Notes under the pieces: model-generated
Databases searched by the model: none
Told to the model about the DNA's origin: nothing
What the model saw: the letters and a program-made list of their open reading frames with translations, nothing else
Part shown: positions 18,397 to 26,396 of the stretch, piece after piece
How the letters are laid out: each line of letters starts with the position of its first letter
How positions within the stretch are numbered: the stretch's first letter is position 1
Translations under genes and position numbers: made by a program
Assembly (NCBI GenBank): GCA_944325155.1
Contig: CALUYY010000001.1
Coordinates: forward strand, 248,001-312,000
Length of the DNA: 64,000 nucleotides
Source of the DNA: Candidatus Gastranaerophilales bacterium
Lineage (GTDB): Bacteria > Cyanobacteriota > Vampirovibrionia > Gastranaerophilales > Gastranaerophilaceae
Direction: 5' to 3'

Positions 18397-18981
18397 ATGA
18401 ATATACAAAATATTGCATTGAAAGCAAAAAATACAATCGTTAATAATACGGTGGGACGTGTTATTACAACCGCACACAGAAAAGGGGATCTGTCGGCCAC
18501 AAGCGATTCTTTTGTAATAAGAGGAATTTCCAAAAACGGTAAAGAAGGTGTTCCCAAAGGAATGGAACACAGATATCAAGACGTTTTGGCGATAATAGAG
18601 AAAACGGACAAAGAATTTAAAAAGCTTATTCCGAACATTTTTCCCAAAAAATTTTACAGAGGAACAATGGGCAATAATAACGAATGCGCACAAATTTTAA
18701 GAAAGGCAAAAATAGGCGATGTTGTAGTACCCGATAACGGCTATTCTTTTATTACAAAATCCAAAGATACGGCTTTGGGGTATGCAACCCGTTGCGACGG
18801 AAAAGGCGATGAAACAAGTGTATTTATGGAAATTTTACTTCCTTCGGGTTCAAAAATTTCAAAAAATCCTTTTCATTTAAGAGAAGCCGTTATGCCAAGA
18901 TGCGCAAAGTATGAAGTTGCGGGTAAAAAAGAAGAAAACGGAATTTTGAGAGTAATTTTAAGATACCTTCCGGAGAAGTAA
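18397..18981 (+). CDS. ADP-ribosyltransferase-fold protein (R-S-E type), putative effector
   Basis: A 194-residue protein resembling ADP-ribosyltransferase exoenzymes. It shows FYRGTMG (Arg88), then GYSFITKS with Ser117-Thr120-Ser122 in the STS-like position, and LREAVMPRCAKYEV carrying Glu163 in the catalytic-Glu strand. The usual second acidic/Gln residue two positions before Glu163 is a Leu, so activity could be altered or absent. No signal peptide; the N-terminus MNIQNIALKAKN is Asn-rich like other orphans here. AAGGACAGGAAAG supplies the ribosome site. Related domains occur in toxins and in self-modifying bacterial proteins; the target is unknown. Confidence 0.65.
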   Translation: MNIQNIALKAKNTIVNNTVGRVITTAHRKGDLSATSDSFVIRGISKNGKEGVPKGMEHRYQDVLAIIEKTDKEFKKLIPNIFPKKFYRGTMGNNNECAQILRKAKIGDVVVPDNGYSFITKSKDTALGYATRCDGKGDETSVFMEILLPSGSKISKNPFHLREAVMPRCAKYEVAGKKEENGILRVILRYLPEK

Positions 18982-19033
18982 ATAATTGTTACAAGATAAA
19001 AAAATAAGCCGTAAACAAGACAATTATTTTTTT
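18980..19033 (+). terminator. Possible terminator after ART-like gene
   Basis: AAATAATTGT at the stop codon pairs with ACAATTATTT about 30 nt later, followed by T7. The loop is long, so this is only a moderate candidate. Confidence 0.4.
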
Positions 19034-19079
19034 AAAAAATTCTTTATAAATACATAGGTTATTTAAAGAAGGAGTTTAT

Positions 19080-19412
19080 ATGCTGAATTCAATTAACGGG
19101 GGAACAAGCTTTGTGCCCGAAAAATCGGTATCGGGGTTATCTGCAAATTCAATTGCGGGACAAGCCGATAAAAAAGTAACTGTGGACGGCGAAACTTATA
19201 AAGTGGAAAAGAAAGTCGATAACAGTGTTTTTTCAATTATGCCGACATATGAAGAAGTTGTTACGATTGACGGAGAAGAATACAGAGTAAAAGAAGTTTC
19301 AGACCCGTTTGCATGTGACAAGACAAAACAGGTTATAATAAAAGACGGAAAACAATATGACGTTTATAACGGAATTTCTGTCCGTGCATCAATAGAGAGC
19401 ATATTTAATTAA
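19080..19412 (+). CDS. Hypothetical protein with three short DGxxY repeats
   Basis: A 110-residue soluble protein with a strong AAGGAG site 6 nt before the ATG. I do not recognise a family. Three similar short strands occur at about 35, 65 and 92: VDGETYKVEK, IDGEEYRVKE and KDGKQYDVYN. This suggests a small beta-rich repeat fold. The Asn/Ser-rich N-terminus (MLNSINGGTSF) resembles that of several other orphan proteins here. Confidence 0.6.
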   Translation: MLNSINGGTSFVPEKSVSGLSANSIAGQADKKVTVDGETYKVEKKVDNSVFSIMPTYEEVVTIDGEEYRVKEVSDPFACDKTKQVIIKDGKQYDVYNGISVRASIESIFN

Positions 19413-19469
19413 AACAAATTTGTTTCGTATTCATAAAAGTAAACAGCTTATTATAAGTATAAAAAACAT

Positions 19470-19501
19470 AGTGCCAAAAAGTATTTCAACTTTTTGGCAC
19501 T
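19470..19501. terminator. Bidirectional terminator hairpin
   Basis: AGTGCCAAAAAGT and ACTTTTTGGCACT form a perfect 13-bp stem with a 6-nt loop. It lies between the 110-residue gene and the convergent FGE-domain pseudogene. Confidence 0.8.
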
Positions 19502-19507
19502 AATATT

Positions 19508-19710
19508 TTATTTTTCTCTTATTATTCTGAAGCCGACATTATCATATCCAAAGTTAGGGCTTCTGCCTTCATTGCAGCATTCGGTTCTGCAATCGGTGCG
19601 TTTTGAATTCCATGCTCCGCCTTTTACGGCCGTTTTTCCGCCGAAACGGGCGAGTAGGAAAATACGGCAACAAAAAGCCCTAAAATTAACAATGAGACTG
19701 TTTTTTTCAT
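19508..19710 (-). pseudogene. Remnant of a secreted formylglycine-generating-enzyme-like (FGE/SUMF1) gene
   Basis: Reading left from the ATG at 19710 gives a clear signal peptide (MKKTVSLLILGLFVAVFSYS, cleavage after PVSA), which then hits a stop. In another frame the last ~45 codons match the C-terminal signature of FGE/SUMF1 domains (KGGAWNSKRTDCR, ending NVGFRIIREK). The whole middle of the domain is missing. This is best explained by an internal deletion that joined the signal peptide to the last 45 codons out of frame. Some anaerobes use FGE-domain proteins to mature sulfatases or as adhesin scaffolds. Confidence 0.7.
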
Positions 19711-19811
19711 GTTTGACTCTTTCTTTCAAATAAAAATAAAAAAATATTCTGCTATATAAATATAACGAGCAAGTTATAAAATTGTTCATTTTTATATTTA
19801 AAAAAATTTGA

Positions 19812-19938
19812 ATAATAAAAAAGACAAGTATAAGACTTGTTTTTTATTTTGACCATCATTGGACTTTGAACCCTAAGGGGATTTATCCCTTTATGCGGTA
19901 TCGCAAATTTATCTCACCCTTTTGATAAGGGTGAGGGG
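19812..19938 (-). repeat. tRNA-Ile 3'-end/terminator-derived repeat, unit 1
   Basis: A 127-bp unit identical by eye to 19949-20075. On the minus strand it reads as a hairpin (CTCACCCTT/AAGGGTGAG), a second small hairpin, then a degenerate copy of the tRNA-Ile T-arm and acceptor 3' strand (GGGTTCAAAGTCCAATGATGGTC), and a hairpin matching the tRNA terminator (CAAGTCTTATACTTG). Confidence 0.85.
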
Positions 19939-19948
19939 TGTTATTTAG

Positions 19949-20075
19949 ATAATAAAAAAGACAAGTATAAGACTTGTTTTTTATTTTGACCATCATTGGA
20001 CTTTGAACCCTAAGGGGATTTATCCCTTTATGCGGTATCGCAAATTTATCTCACCCTTTTGATAAGGGTGAGGGG
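19949..20075 (-). repeat. tRNA-Ile 3'-end/terminator-derived repeat, unit 2
   Basis: Second unit, offset 137 bp from the first. Together with the true tRNA-Ile 3' end and terminator at 20094-20160 it makes a threefold tandem arrangement. Confidence 0.85.
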
Positions 20076-20093
20076 CTGTATAAAAATTTAGAT

Positions 20094-20130
20094 AATAAAA
20101 AAGACAAGTATAAAACTTGTCTTTTTTATT
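20094..20130 (-). terminator. tRNA-Ile terminator
   Basis: AATAAAAAAGACAAGT pairs perfectly (16 bp) with its complement across a 5-nt loop, directly after the tRNA 3' end on the minus strand. The T-rich arm gives the U-tract. Confidence 0.85.
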
Positions 20131-20204
20131 TGGGCCATCTTGGACTCGAACCAAGGACCTCACCCTTATCAGGGGTGCGCTCTAGCCACCTGAGCTAATA
20201 GCCC
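20131..20204 (-). tRNA. tRNA-Ile(GAT)
   Basis: A 74-nt tRNA. The acceptor strands GGGCTAT and ATGGCCC pair with one G-U, and discriminator A is at 20131. The D-arm has AGCTCAGGTGGCTAGAGC, the anticodon loop is CTGATAA with GAT at 20168-20170, and the T-loop is GGTTCGAGTCC. CCA is not encoded. It stands alone rather than inside an rRNA operon. Confidence 0.95.
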
Positions 20205-20244
20205 CTGTTACTTCGTTGCGGTCGGCTAACACCAACCGATAGAT

Positions 20245-20273
20245 AAATTACCATAGACAAATTTTAAAATCAA
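20245..20273 (-). promoter_or_regulatory. Probable tRNA-Ile promoter
   Basis: On the minus strand TTGATT (20273-20268), a 17-nt spacer and TAATTT (20250-20245) lie about 40 nt before the tRNA 5' end. Between promoter and tRNA is a 7-bp hairpin, CGGTTGG/CCGACCG (20219-20238), probably part of the 5' leader. Confidence 0.4.
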
Positions 20274-20295
20274 CCGGTTTTTTATTTTTATTTGT

Positions 20296-21990
20296 CTACA
20301 TTTTCTCGGGCGCATCAACCCTTATCAGTTTCAGAGTCTGACAAAGAACAATTTTAACCGCACTTACAATTAAAAGTCTCATTTTTGTCATTTCGATATC
20401 ATCGGATAAAACCCTTGTGAAATTATAAAAATGATGCAGCTCCTGTGCAAGCTCCTGCGCATATTTACACAGCATATAAGGCGCTCTTAATCTTGAAGCG
20501 GCTTCAATCGTGCTTTTAAATTCTTCAAGCTTTAATATTATTCTTTTTGTGGAATTATTTGCCTGCGTGTCATTTTTATCATAAAGCTTTGTAATTTTAT
20601 GCTCGTCTAAAAGTTGTTTTAATTCATCTTCCGTTAAATATGAGGGGAGTTTTTCTTTGGTTTCGGTATCAATTTTTTCAATCGTTGCCTTTCTTAAAAT
20701 CGAACAACATCTTGCATGGGCATATTGAACATAAAATACGGGGTTTTGGTCATTTTTCGTTTTTGCAAGCTCAACGTCAAAATCCAGGGTAGTATCAATT
20801 GATCTCATCAACATCCAATATCTTGTGCCGTCAACGCCGACTTCATCAACAAGCTCGTCAAGCGTAACCATTTTTTTTCTTTTGCCCATTCTGACCGCTT
20901 CGCCGTTTTCAATTATATTAACCAATTGTCCGAGCAAAACTTCCAATTTATTGCTGTCATACCCTAATGCGTCAATTGCCGCTTTCATTCTCGGAATATA
21001 TCCGTGGTGGTCTGCGCCCCAGATATTTATTAAAAGGTCAAAGCCTCTGTCTAATTTATTTTTATGATAAGCAATATCCGCAGTTAAATAAGTATTGGTT
21101 CCGTCCGATTTTTTTAAGACCCTGTCTTGAGAATCCGTATAATCGGTTGATCTGAACCAAACGGCGCCGTCTTTTTCGTATAATTTTCCGGCTTCCTTTA
21201 ATTGTTTAACACAGGAATCAACCTCGTTATCTTTATATAAAGAAGTCTCGGAGAAAAATAAATCAAAATCCGTTCTGAATTTTTTTAACAGTTCTTTTTG
21301 CAAATTAAGCATTTCTTCTTTTGCAAAATCGGCATAACTTTGCCCTCTGTTATCTTCAATATATTTTTTTGCAACGGGAATTAAATAATCACCTTTATAT
21401 AAATCATCATCCCAAACGACATTTTCGCCTTTTTGTTCTTTTACTCTGTTTTCCAAAGACTTTGCAAGCCTTTGAATTTGAGCGCCCGCATCATTTATAT
21501 AAAATTCCTGAAAAACATCATAGCCTGTATATTTCATAATTTCAGCCAGAGCCGAGCCGATTGCCGCCCATCTTCCATGACCTATATGGAAAGGTCCGGT
21601 GGGATTTGCGCTTACGTATTCGATATTGACTTTTTTACCTTTGCCTAAATCGATTTTTGCAAAATCTTCTTTTTTATCAAGAATTTCATTTAATATTTTA
21701 AATAAAAATTTTTCATTCAATTTAAAATTGATAAACCCGTTTATAACGTTAACTTCAAAAGAATCGGGCGTTATATATTCTTTTACGGTTTCAGCTATTA
21801 TATTCGGAGCTTTTTTTAGATATCTTGATAACATTGAAACGTTAATCGCATAATCGCCGAATTCGGTGTTTTTTGGTGTTTCGCACATAAAATTCAGTTC
21901 AACGTTATTGAGATTGTTGAATTTATTATCTTTGACAGCCTTTAAAATTGCGTCTTTTACAACTTCTTCAAAATATTCTTTTATCATCAT
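20296..21990 (-). CDS. argS: Arginyl-tRNA synthetase
   Basis: About 564 residues; class I synthetase charging tRNA-Arg. The N-terminal additional domain is followed by the HIGH motif within ANPTGPFHIGHGRW near 130, and INDAGAQIQRLA just after. The KMSKS region is degenerate (MGKRKKMVTLDEL), as in many ArgS enzymes. The C-terminus is the anticodon-binding DALR domain. I start at ATG 21990 rather than the upstream TTG at 22011, because a TATAAT box at 22005-22000 lies inside that longer reading. This leaves a leader of only a few nucleotides. Confidence 0.95.
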   Translation of the reverse strand: MMIKEYFEEVVKDAILKAVKDNKFNNLNNVELNFMCETPKNTEFGDYAINVSMLSRYLKKAPNIIAETVKEYITPDSFEVNVINGFINFKLNEKFLFKILNEILDKKEDFAKIDLGKGKKVNIEYVSANPTGPFHIGHGRWAAIGSALAEIMKYTGYDVFQEFYINDAGAQIQRLAKSLENRVKEQKGENVVWDDDLYKGDYLIPVAKKYIEDNRGQSYADFAKEEMLNLQKELLKKFRTDFDLFFSETSLYKDNEVDSCVKQLKEAGKLYEKDGAVWFRSTDYTDSQDRVLKKSDGTNTYLTADIAYHKNKLDRGFDLLINIWGADHHGYIPRMKAAIDALGYDSNKLEVLLGQLVNIIENGEAVRMGKRKKMVTLDELVDEVGVDGTRYWMLMRSIDTTLDFDVELAKTKNDQNPVFYVQYAHARCCSILRKATIEKIDTETKEKLPSYLTEDELKQLLDEHKITKLYDKNDTQANNSTKRIILKLEEFKSTIEAASRLRAPYMLCKYAQELAQELHHFYNFTRVLSDDIEMTKMRLLIVSAVKIVLCQTLKLIRVDAPEKM

Positions 21991-21999
21991 AATGATGAA

Positions 22000-22028
22000 A
22001 TTATAAACCAAACAAACGCTGTCGTTAA
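22000..22028 (-). promoter_or_regulatory. argS promoter, near-leaderless
   Basis: TTAACG (22028-22023), 17 nt, TATAAT (22005-22000) on the minus strand, ending 9 nt before the ATG at 21990. No Shine-Dalgarno is present, so the mRNA is probably almost leaderless. Confidence 0.5.
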
Positions 22029-22081
22029 ATCGGGTAAATTATGTAAAATTTTTGTAACATTAAAGTAACAAAATGTAAATT

Positions 22082-22109
22082 TTGACTTTTCACGATTTTT
22101 AGATACAAT
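22082..22109 (+). promoter_or_regulatory. Sigma-70-type promoter
   Basis: TTGACT at 22082-22087, a 16-nt spacer and TACAAT at 22104-22109. It lies 55 nt upstream of the small gene at 22165. Confidence 0.6.
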
Positions 22110-22164
22110 GAAAAAACTCCTTAAAATTAAGAAAATTTACCATTTAGAAAAGTGAAGGAATAAA

Positions 22165-22389
22165 ATGCCGAGAATAAATCCGGTCAACAACTCAAATATA
22201 GGTTTCAGCGCCATTACAACGGGGCGCGGCAATTCAGACAATTCTCATGCATATATTGCAAGCAGAATAAATGACCTATACATTCAGGCATTAAGCAGAC
22301 AAAATCAGGGAGTTACAAGAACACGCTCCTTAAGACGTTTTATCGATTCAAATTCAAAAGACGGTCAAAAGCTGCATAAAATTATTTAA
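22165..22389 (+). CDS. Small basic hypothetical protein
   Basis: A 74-residue soluble protein of unknown family, preceded by GTGAAGGAATAAA and a good sigma-70-type promoter. The start (MPRINPVNNSNIGFSAI) is Asn-rich, and the C-terminal half is basic and helical. It has its own promoter and a short leader. The gene downstream is convergent and separated by only 4 nt. Confidence 0.55.
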   Translation: MPRINPVNNSNIGFSAITTGRGNSDNSHAYIASRINDLYIQALSRQNQGVTRTRSLRRFIDSNSKDGQKLHKII

Positions 22390-22393
22390 TTTT

Positions 22394-23137
22394 TTATATT
22401 TTTTTTGTCAGTTTTGCATGAATTACGTTTGCACAGCTTAAATAAGCGATAAAGTCGGAATATCTCAATTCCGATTCACCGTAAGGGATTTTTTTAAGCA
22501 TTAGTTCTCTTGCGTTTTCATTCAGCATAATAAGCTTATTTAAGGCTTTTCTTACAAGAAAGCTTTTATATAAAACTGGGCAGAATTTAAAAATAAAATT
22601 TTCGATTTTTTTAATTCTTTCATACAGATGAACCCCTTTTGCAATTTTTTCAATCGCAACGTTTGCGTTTTGTTTAATGGGGTTTGAAATATTATCTTCT
22701 TCATCGTCCAAAAGTTTTAGCGCATCCGTTAAAATTTCTTTTTCGTCATTTAATTTTTTAAGCAAAATTTCATCATCCGAATCTTCCAGCATGAAAATTT
22801 TTTCATCCAGCTTTTTAATTAACGCTTTTATTTTTTTGATTTTTTCTTCTTTGCTTAATTCTTCATCATTTATGTTTATAAAATTTGTGTCTTGAAAAAT
22901 ATTATTATCTAAATCATTTAATCTTTTTTTTATGATTTTTTTATCTTTTATATCTTCTTTTGTTTCCGTTTCTTCTTCGTCCGAACCGAAAGGCGAAGTT
23001 TCTAAGCCCTTGCTTAAAATACCGAACGGCAAAGGTTCTACTTCCGTATTATTTTCATTTATTATTCCGTTTTGTTCCAATTGTCCCAAAAGGGAATTTT
23101 TCGTGTATTTTTCCATCATATAATAATTATTATCCAT
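22394..23137 (-). CDS. Hypothetical charged coiled-coil protein
   Basis: About 247 residues, not recognised. The first ~75 residues are polar and disordered-looking. Residues ~75-150 form a Glu/Lys/Leu-rich probable coiled coil, and the C-terminal ~85 residues form a more compact helical domain (with IPYGESELRYSDFIAYLS). No signal peptide or clear membrane segment. It is transcribed away from nifU. Confidence 0.55.
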   Translation of the reverse strand: MDNNYYMMEKYTKNSLLGQLEQNGIINENNTEVEPLPFGILSKGLETSPFGSDEEETETKEDIKDKKIIKKRLNDLDNNIFQDTNFININDEELSKEEKIKKIKALIKKLDEKIFMLEDSDDEILLKKLNDEKEILTDALKLLDDEEDNISNPIKQNANVAIEKIAKGVHLYERIKKIENFIFKFCPVLYKSFLVRKALNKLIMLNENARELMLKKIPYGESELRYSDFIAYLSCANVIHAKLTKKI

Positions 23138-23210
23138 CACCCTTTAATTAACACCATATACAAGTTGTATTTTTGATTTATAATTTTTTTTGGAATAAAG
23201 GAATGAGATT

Positions 23211-24020
23211 ATGTGGGAATATTCTGAAACGGTTAAAGAACACTATAAAAATCCTAAAAACGTCGGTTCAATCGAAAATGCCGATGCCATAGGCGAAGCG
23301 GGCGCAATTTCATGCGGCGACCAGTTAAAGCTTTATTTAAAAATCGATAACGGAATAGTAACGGACGCCAAATTTCAAACGTTCGGATGCGGATCTGCCG
23401 TTGCCGCTTCAAGCATGCTGACTGAAATGATTATAGGAAAACCTCTGGAAGAAGTTAAAAAAATAACAAACAAAGATATAATCGAAAAATTAGGCGGGCT
23501 TCCGCCCGAAAAAACCCACTGCTCCGTTATGGGAAGAGAAGCGCTTGAAGATGCCCTTAAAAACTACTACGGATACGAAGCGGATAATAAAGGTTTGGAT
23601 AAAATTATCTGCAACTGTTTCGGCGTAACCGAAAAATCAATCAGAGAAGCAATTGAACAGGGCGCAAAAACTGTTAAAGAAATAACCGATTTAACATACG
23701 CAGGCGGCGCATGCGGAAGGTGCAGAGAAAATATACAAAACATAATAGATTCAATAATAGGCAAAAAAGAAGAACCGAAAGAATTAACGCCTTTTCAATT
23801 TTCGCTTAAAGTAAATCAGGTTCTTGAAGAAAAAATTGCACCGGAACTTTTAAAAGACAGAGGCGGAATAGAATTAATCGACATTAAAGATAAAACCGTT
23901 TACGTCAGATTAAAAGGAACATGCAGCGGATGTCCGAGCGCAAATTCAACAATCAAAAACTTTATCGAAGCAAAATTAAAAGAACTTGTAGACAAAGACA
24001 TAACCGTAATCGAGGCATAA
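23211..24020 (+). CDS. nifU: Three-domain NifU-like Fe-S scaffold protein
   Basis: A 269-residue full-length NifU. The N-terminal IscU-like domain has the three cluster cysteines Cys35, Cys60 and Cys104. The central BFD-type [2Fe-2S] domain has Cys134, Cys136, Cys168 and Cys171, and the C-terminal Nfu domain has CSGC (Cys238, Cys241). It builds Fe-S clusters using sulfur from NifS. AAAGGA precedes the ATG. Full NifU is classical in nitrogen fixers but also serves as the general Fe-S system in anaerobes; no nif structural gene is visible. The cysteine desulfurase follows 2 nt later. Confidence 0.92.
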   Translation: MWEYSETVKEHYKNPKNVGSIENADAIGEAGAISCGDQLKLYLKIDNGIVTDAKFQTFGCGSAVAASSMLTEMIIGKPLEEVKKITNKDIIEKLGGLPPEKTHCSVMGREALEDALKNYYGYEADNKGLDKIICNCFGVTEKSIREAIEQGAKTVKEITDLTYAGGACGRCRENIQNIIDSIIGKKEEPKELTPFQFSLKVNQVLEEKIAPELLKDRGGIELIDIKDKTVYVRLKGTCSGCPSANSTIKNFIEAKLKELVDKDITVIEA

Positions 24021-24022
24021 AA

Positions 24023-25210
24023 ATGGATACAATTTATCTTGATAACAACGCAACAACAAAAACGGACCCCAAAGTCCTGGAAGAGATGATTCCTTATTTC
24101 TGCGATAAATACGGAAACCCTTCAAGCATATACAAAATGGCGCACACATCGCACGATGCCATTGAAGAATCAAGAAAAACTTTGTGTGAATTTTTCGGTG
24201 CAAATAAAAAAGATGAAATCTATTTCACCTCTTGCGGCACCGAATCCGCCAATATGGCAATAAGAGGAATTTTAAGCGCAAACAAAAATAAAAAACACAT
24301 TATAACAACAAAAGTCGAACATCCTTGCGTTTTAAACCTGTATAAAGAGCTTGAAAAAGAAGGATATAAAACGGATTATATAACGGTTGACAATAACGGC
24401 GAATTAAACCTTGAAGAATTAAAACAAAAAGTAACAAATGATACCGTTCTTGTTTCAATTATGGCGGCAAACAATGAAACGGGCGCAATTTATCCTTATG
24501 AAGAAGCTTCCGAAATCGTTAAATCAATAAATAAAGATACATACTTTTTTGTTGATGCCGTTCAGGCGGCAGGAAAAATCAAACTGGATGTTAAGAACAC
24601 AAAAGTTGATTTAATGGGAATATCGGGACATAAATTCCATGCCCCGAAAGGCATAGGCGCACTCTATATTAAAAACGGAACAAGAATTAACCCGCTTATT
24701 GTGGGCGGTCATCAGGAAAAAGCCTTAAGGGCGGGAACGGAAAATGTTCCCTATATTGTCGGTTTGAAAAAAGCTGCCGAACTTGCCCAAAATGCGCTTG
24801 AATTTGAAAATAAAGAAGTAAAAAGATTAAGAGATAAACTTGAAGAAGGCATTTTGTCAAACGTAAAAAATGCAAAATTAAATTCAAGAACCTCTAAAAG
24901 AGTTCCCAACACAACAAACATCGGTTTTGAATATATTGAAGGAGAGCTTATATTATTGCATTTTGACGAACTTAATATATGCGCAAGCTCGGGTTCTGCG
25001 TGTACATCGGGAAGCTTGGAGCCAAGCCACGTTTTAAGAGCAATGCATACTCCCTTTACTTCACTCCATGGCAGCATAAGATTTTCTTTAAGCCGTTTTA
25101 CAACGGAAGATGAAATAGATTATGCAATTGAAAACATTCCGAAAGCAATTAAAAAACTTGCAAAAATCTCCCCCTTCCAAAAAGAATTAACCGCTCTTTT
25201 AGGGGAATAA
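24023..25210 (+). CDS. nifS: Cysteine desulfurase NifS/IscS
   Basis: A 395-residue group I cysteine desulfurase (PLP enzyme) that turns cysteine into alanine and hands sulfur to NifU. The start is the ATG 2 nt after the nifU stop, with GAGG in the nifU end as ribosome site; the longer frame running back into nifU is not coding. Visible features are YLDNNATTKTDP at the N-terminus, SGHKFHAPKG with the PLP lysine (Lys204), and the flexible loop SSGSACTSGSLEPSHV with the persulfide Cys327. Confidence 0.93.
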   Translation: MDTIYLDNNATTKTDPKVLEEMIPYFCDKYGNPSSIYKMAHTSHDAIEESRKTLCEFFGANKKDEIYFTSCGTESANMAIRGILSANKNKKHIITTKVEHPCVLNLYKELEKEGYKTDYITVDNNGELNLEELKQKVTNDTVLVSIMAANNETGAIYPYEEASEIVKSINKDTYFFVDAVQAAGKIKLDVKNTKVDLMGISGHKFHAPKGIGALYIKNGTRINPLIVGGHQEKALRAGTENVPYIVGLKKAAELAQNALEFENKEVKRLRDKLEEGILSNVKNAKLNSRTSKRVPNTTNIGFEYIEGELILLHFDELNICASSGSACTSGSLEPSHVLRAMHTPFTSLHGSIRFSLSRFTTEDEIDYAIENIPKAIKKLAKISPFQKELTALLGE

Positions 25211-25211
25211 A

Positions 25212-25880
25212 TTATTTATCTTCTTTTTTATTTATGCCCATTAAAGGGTCAACGACAAATTTAAACAATTTATCCGCAGCAAAATCAATCGGTTTTGAAA
25301 GAGTTGAAATTGCGGCAATTGAGATTAATGCGCCTGCAACTTTTGCCGGCATGCCTGCTTTTGATAAGAATTTATTTATCGTTTTATTTTTATTAATCGT
25401 CTTAAATGCGCTTGAAGCTTTATCTTTTATAATGCCCGGAATCTTGCCCGAAATCCTTCCCGCAAATTTATCCGTTAATTTATGAACGCCTTTTACAACC
25501 GCAACCGGTGCCGCAATGCTTACCAATCCCTGATACATTGCCTGTCTGACGCCCATTTTAACGCTCGGTTTTTCGCCCGTGCCGTCTTCGCCTTTTTGAT
25601 ATTTATCTATGACATCGGCGAGCATATAAGCGCTTGCGGGGATATATGCCAAATTGGGAAGGTTTTTTACAACGGGATTTTTTGAGGCGGATAAAATCGG
25701 GCGGAGCGCTTCGCCGTATTCATCCAAAAATCCCAGTTTTCTTAAAGGCGAATCATTATATATATCTTTTTCTTTTTTCTCTTTTTTTAAAGGTTTTTTT
25801 TCTTCAGGCTTATTTTCACTCAAAACGGAAGCTTTTTGAGAAGCCGTATATGTATTTACGCTGTTAAAATTTGTTTCCAT
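25212..25880 (-). CDS. Hypothetical protein with hydrophobic segments
   Basis: A 222-residue protein of unknown family. The N-terminal ~45 residues are polar and Lys/Glu-rich (start METNFNSVN). The rest holds two or three moderately hydrophobic, Ala/Ile-rich stretches (VSIAAPVAVVKGV, AGALISIAAISTL) alternating with basic segments, so peripheral or integral membrane association is possible. It converges on nifS with a 1-nt gap. Confidence 0.5.
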   Translation of the reverse strand: METNFNSVNTYTASQKASVLSENKPEEKKPLKKEKKEKDIYNDSPLRKLGFLDEYGEALRPILSASKNPVVKNLPNLAYIPASAYMLADVIDKYQKGEDGTGEKPSVKMGVRQAMYQGLVSIAAPVAVVKGVHKLTDKFAGRISGKIPGIIKDKASSAFKTINKNKTINKFLSKAGMPAKVAGALISIAAISTLSKPIDFAADKLFKFVVDPLMGINKKEDK

Positions 25881-26102
25881 AATTGCCTTAAAATTACACC
25901 TTCACACTATTATAAAGTACAAAAATAAAAATTTATTGTTACTTTTTAAAATAATTTTTTACAAACCCTTTACAATTTATAAAAGGGTCAAAGTCATGGT
26001 ATTGGGCAAATTAAATCACAATGTCAATAACTTAAAAAACTTTTTACAATAAGATATATATGATTTACTTTAGCCCGATTTTTTTTAATACTTAAATTTG
26101 AA

Positions 26103-26327
26103 ATGGGTAAGGCTAAAAAACGTATATTACATAAGACCAATTCTAATCTTTATATGACAAGAGAATCTGCCGTATCAAGAGTTTCGGATATTATAAAAAG
26201 GTCTGTTATAAAAGAATCAAACACGGTATCAAATTTAATCACATTATTCGGTCTGTCGGCCGAAGAATTGTCGGAAGCTGGCGTTCCGTATGAAAATCTG
26301 ATGGCACTTAGAAGCATTATGCAATAA
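26103..26327 (+). CDS. Small basic hypothetical protein
   Basis: A 74-residue soluble protein with a basic N-terminus and helical C-terminus (FGLSAEELSEAGVPYENL), not recognised. No clear Shine-Dalgarno is seen. A convincing terminator follows the stop directly, which supports it as a real transcription unit. The 222-bp gap upstream contains an ACCCTTT/AAAGGGT inverted repeat at 25965-25988 but no other gene. Confidence 0.5.
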   Translation: MGKAKKRILHKTNSNLYMTRESAVSRVSDIIKRSVIKESNTVSNLITLFGLSAEELSEAGVPYENLMALRSIMQ

Positions 26328-26364
26328 AGCGGATCTCTTAAAGTTTTTAAGAAACCCGCTTTTT
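26326..26364 (+). terminator. Rho-independent terminator
   Basis: AAAGCGG-TCTTAAA pairs with TTTAAGA-CCGCTTT with small mismatches, followed by TTT. It overlaps the stop codon of the small gene. Confidence 0.7.
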
Positions 26365-26396
26365 ATAAACTAACCGGTGATTAAAATGTTATTTTG

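Noticed and set aside
19812-20075. Possible extra tRNA genes in the repeat units
   Set aside because: Only the T-arm and acceptor 3' strand are recognisable, with insertions. There is no D-arm, anticodon arm or matching 5' acceptor strand.
23211-25210. Part of a nitrogen-fixation locus
   Set aside because: Only nifU and nifS are present and no nitrogenase or cofactor genes are nearby. Many anaerobes use this pair as their general Fe-S system.
25996-26052. 18-codon ORF in the gap before the small gene at 26103
   Set aside because: No ribosome site, no recognisable peptide and no terminator; it is too short to support.
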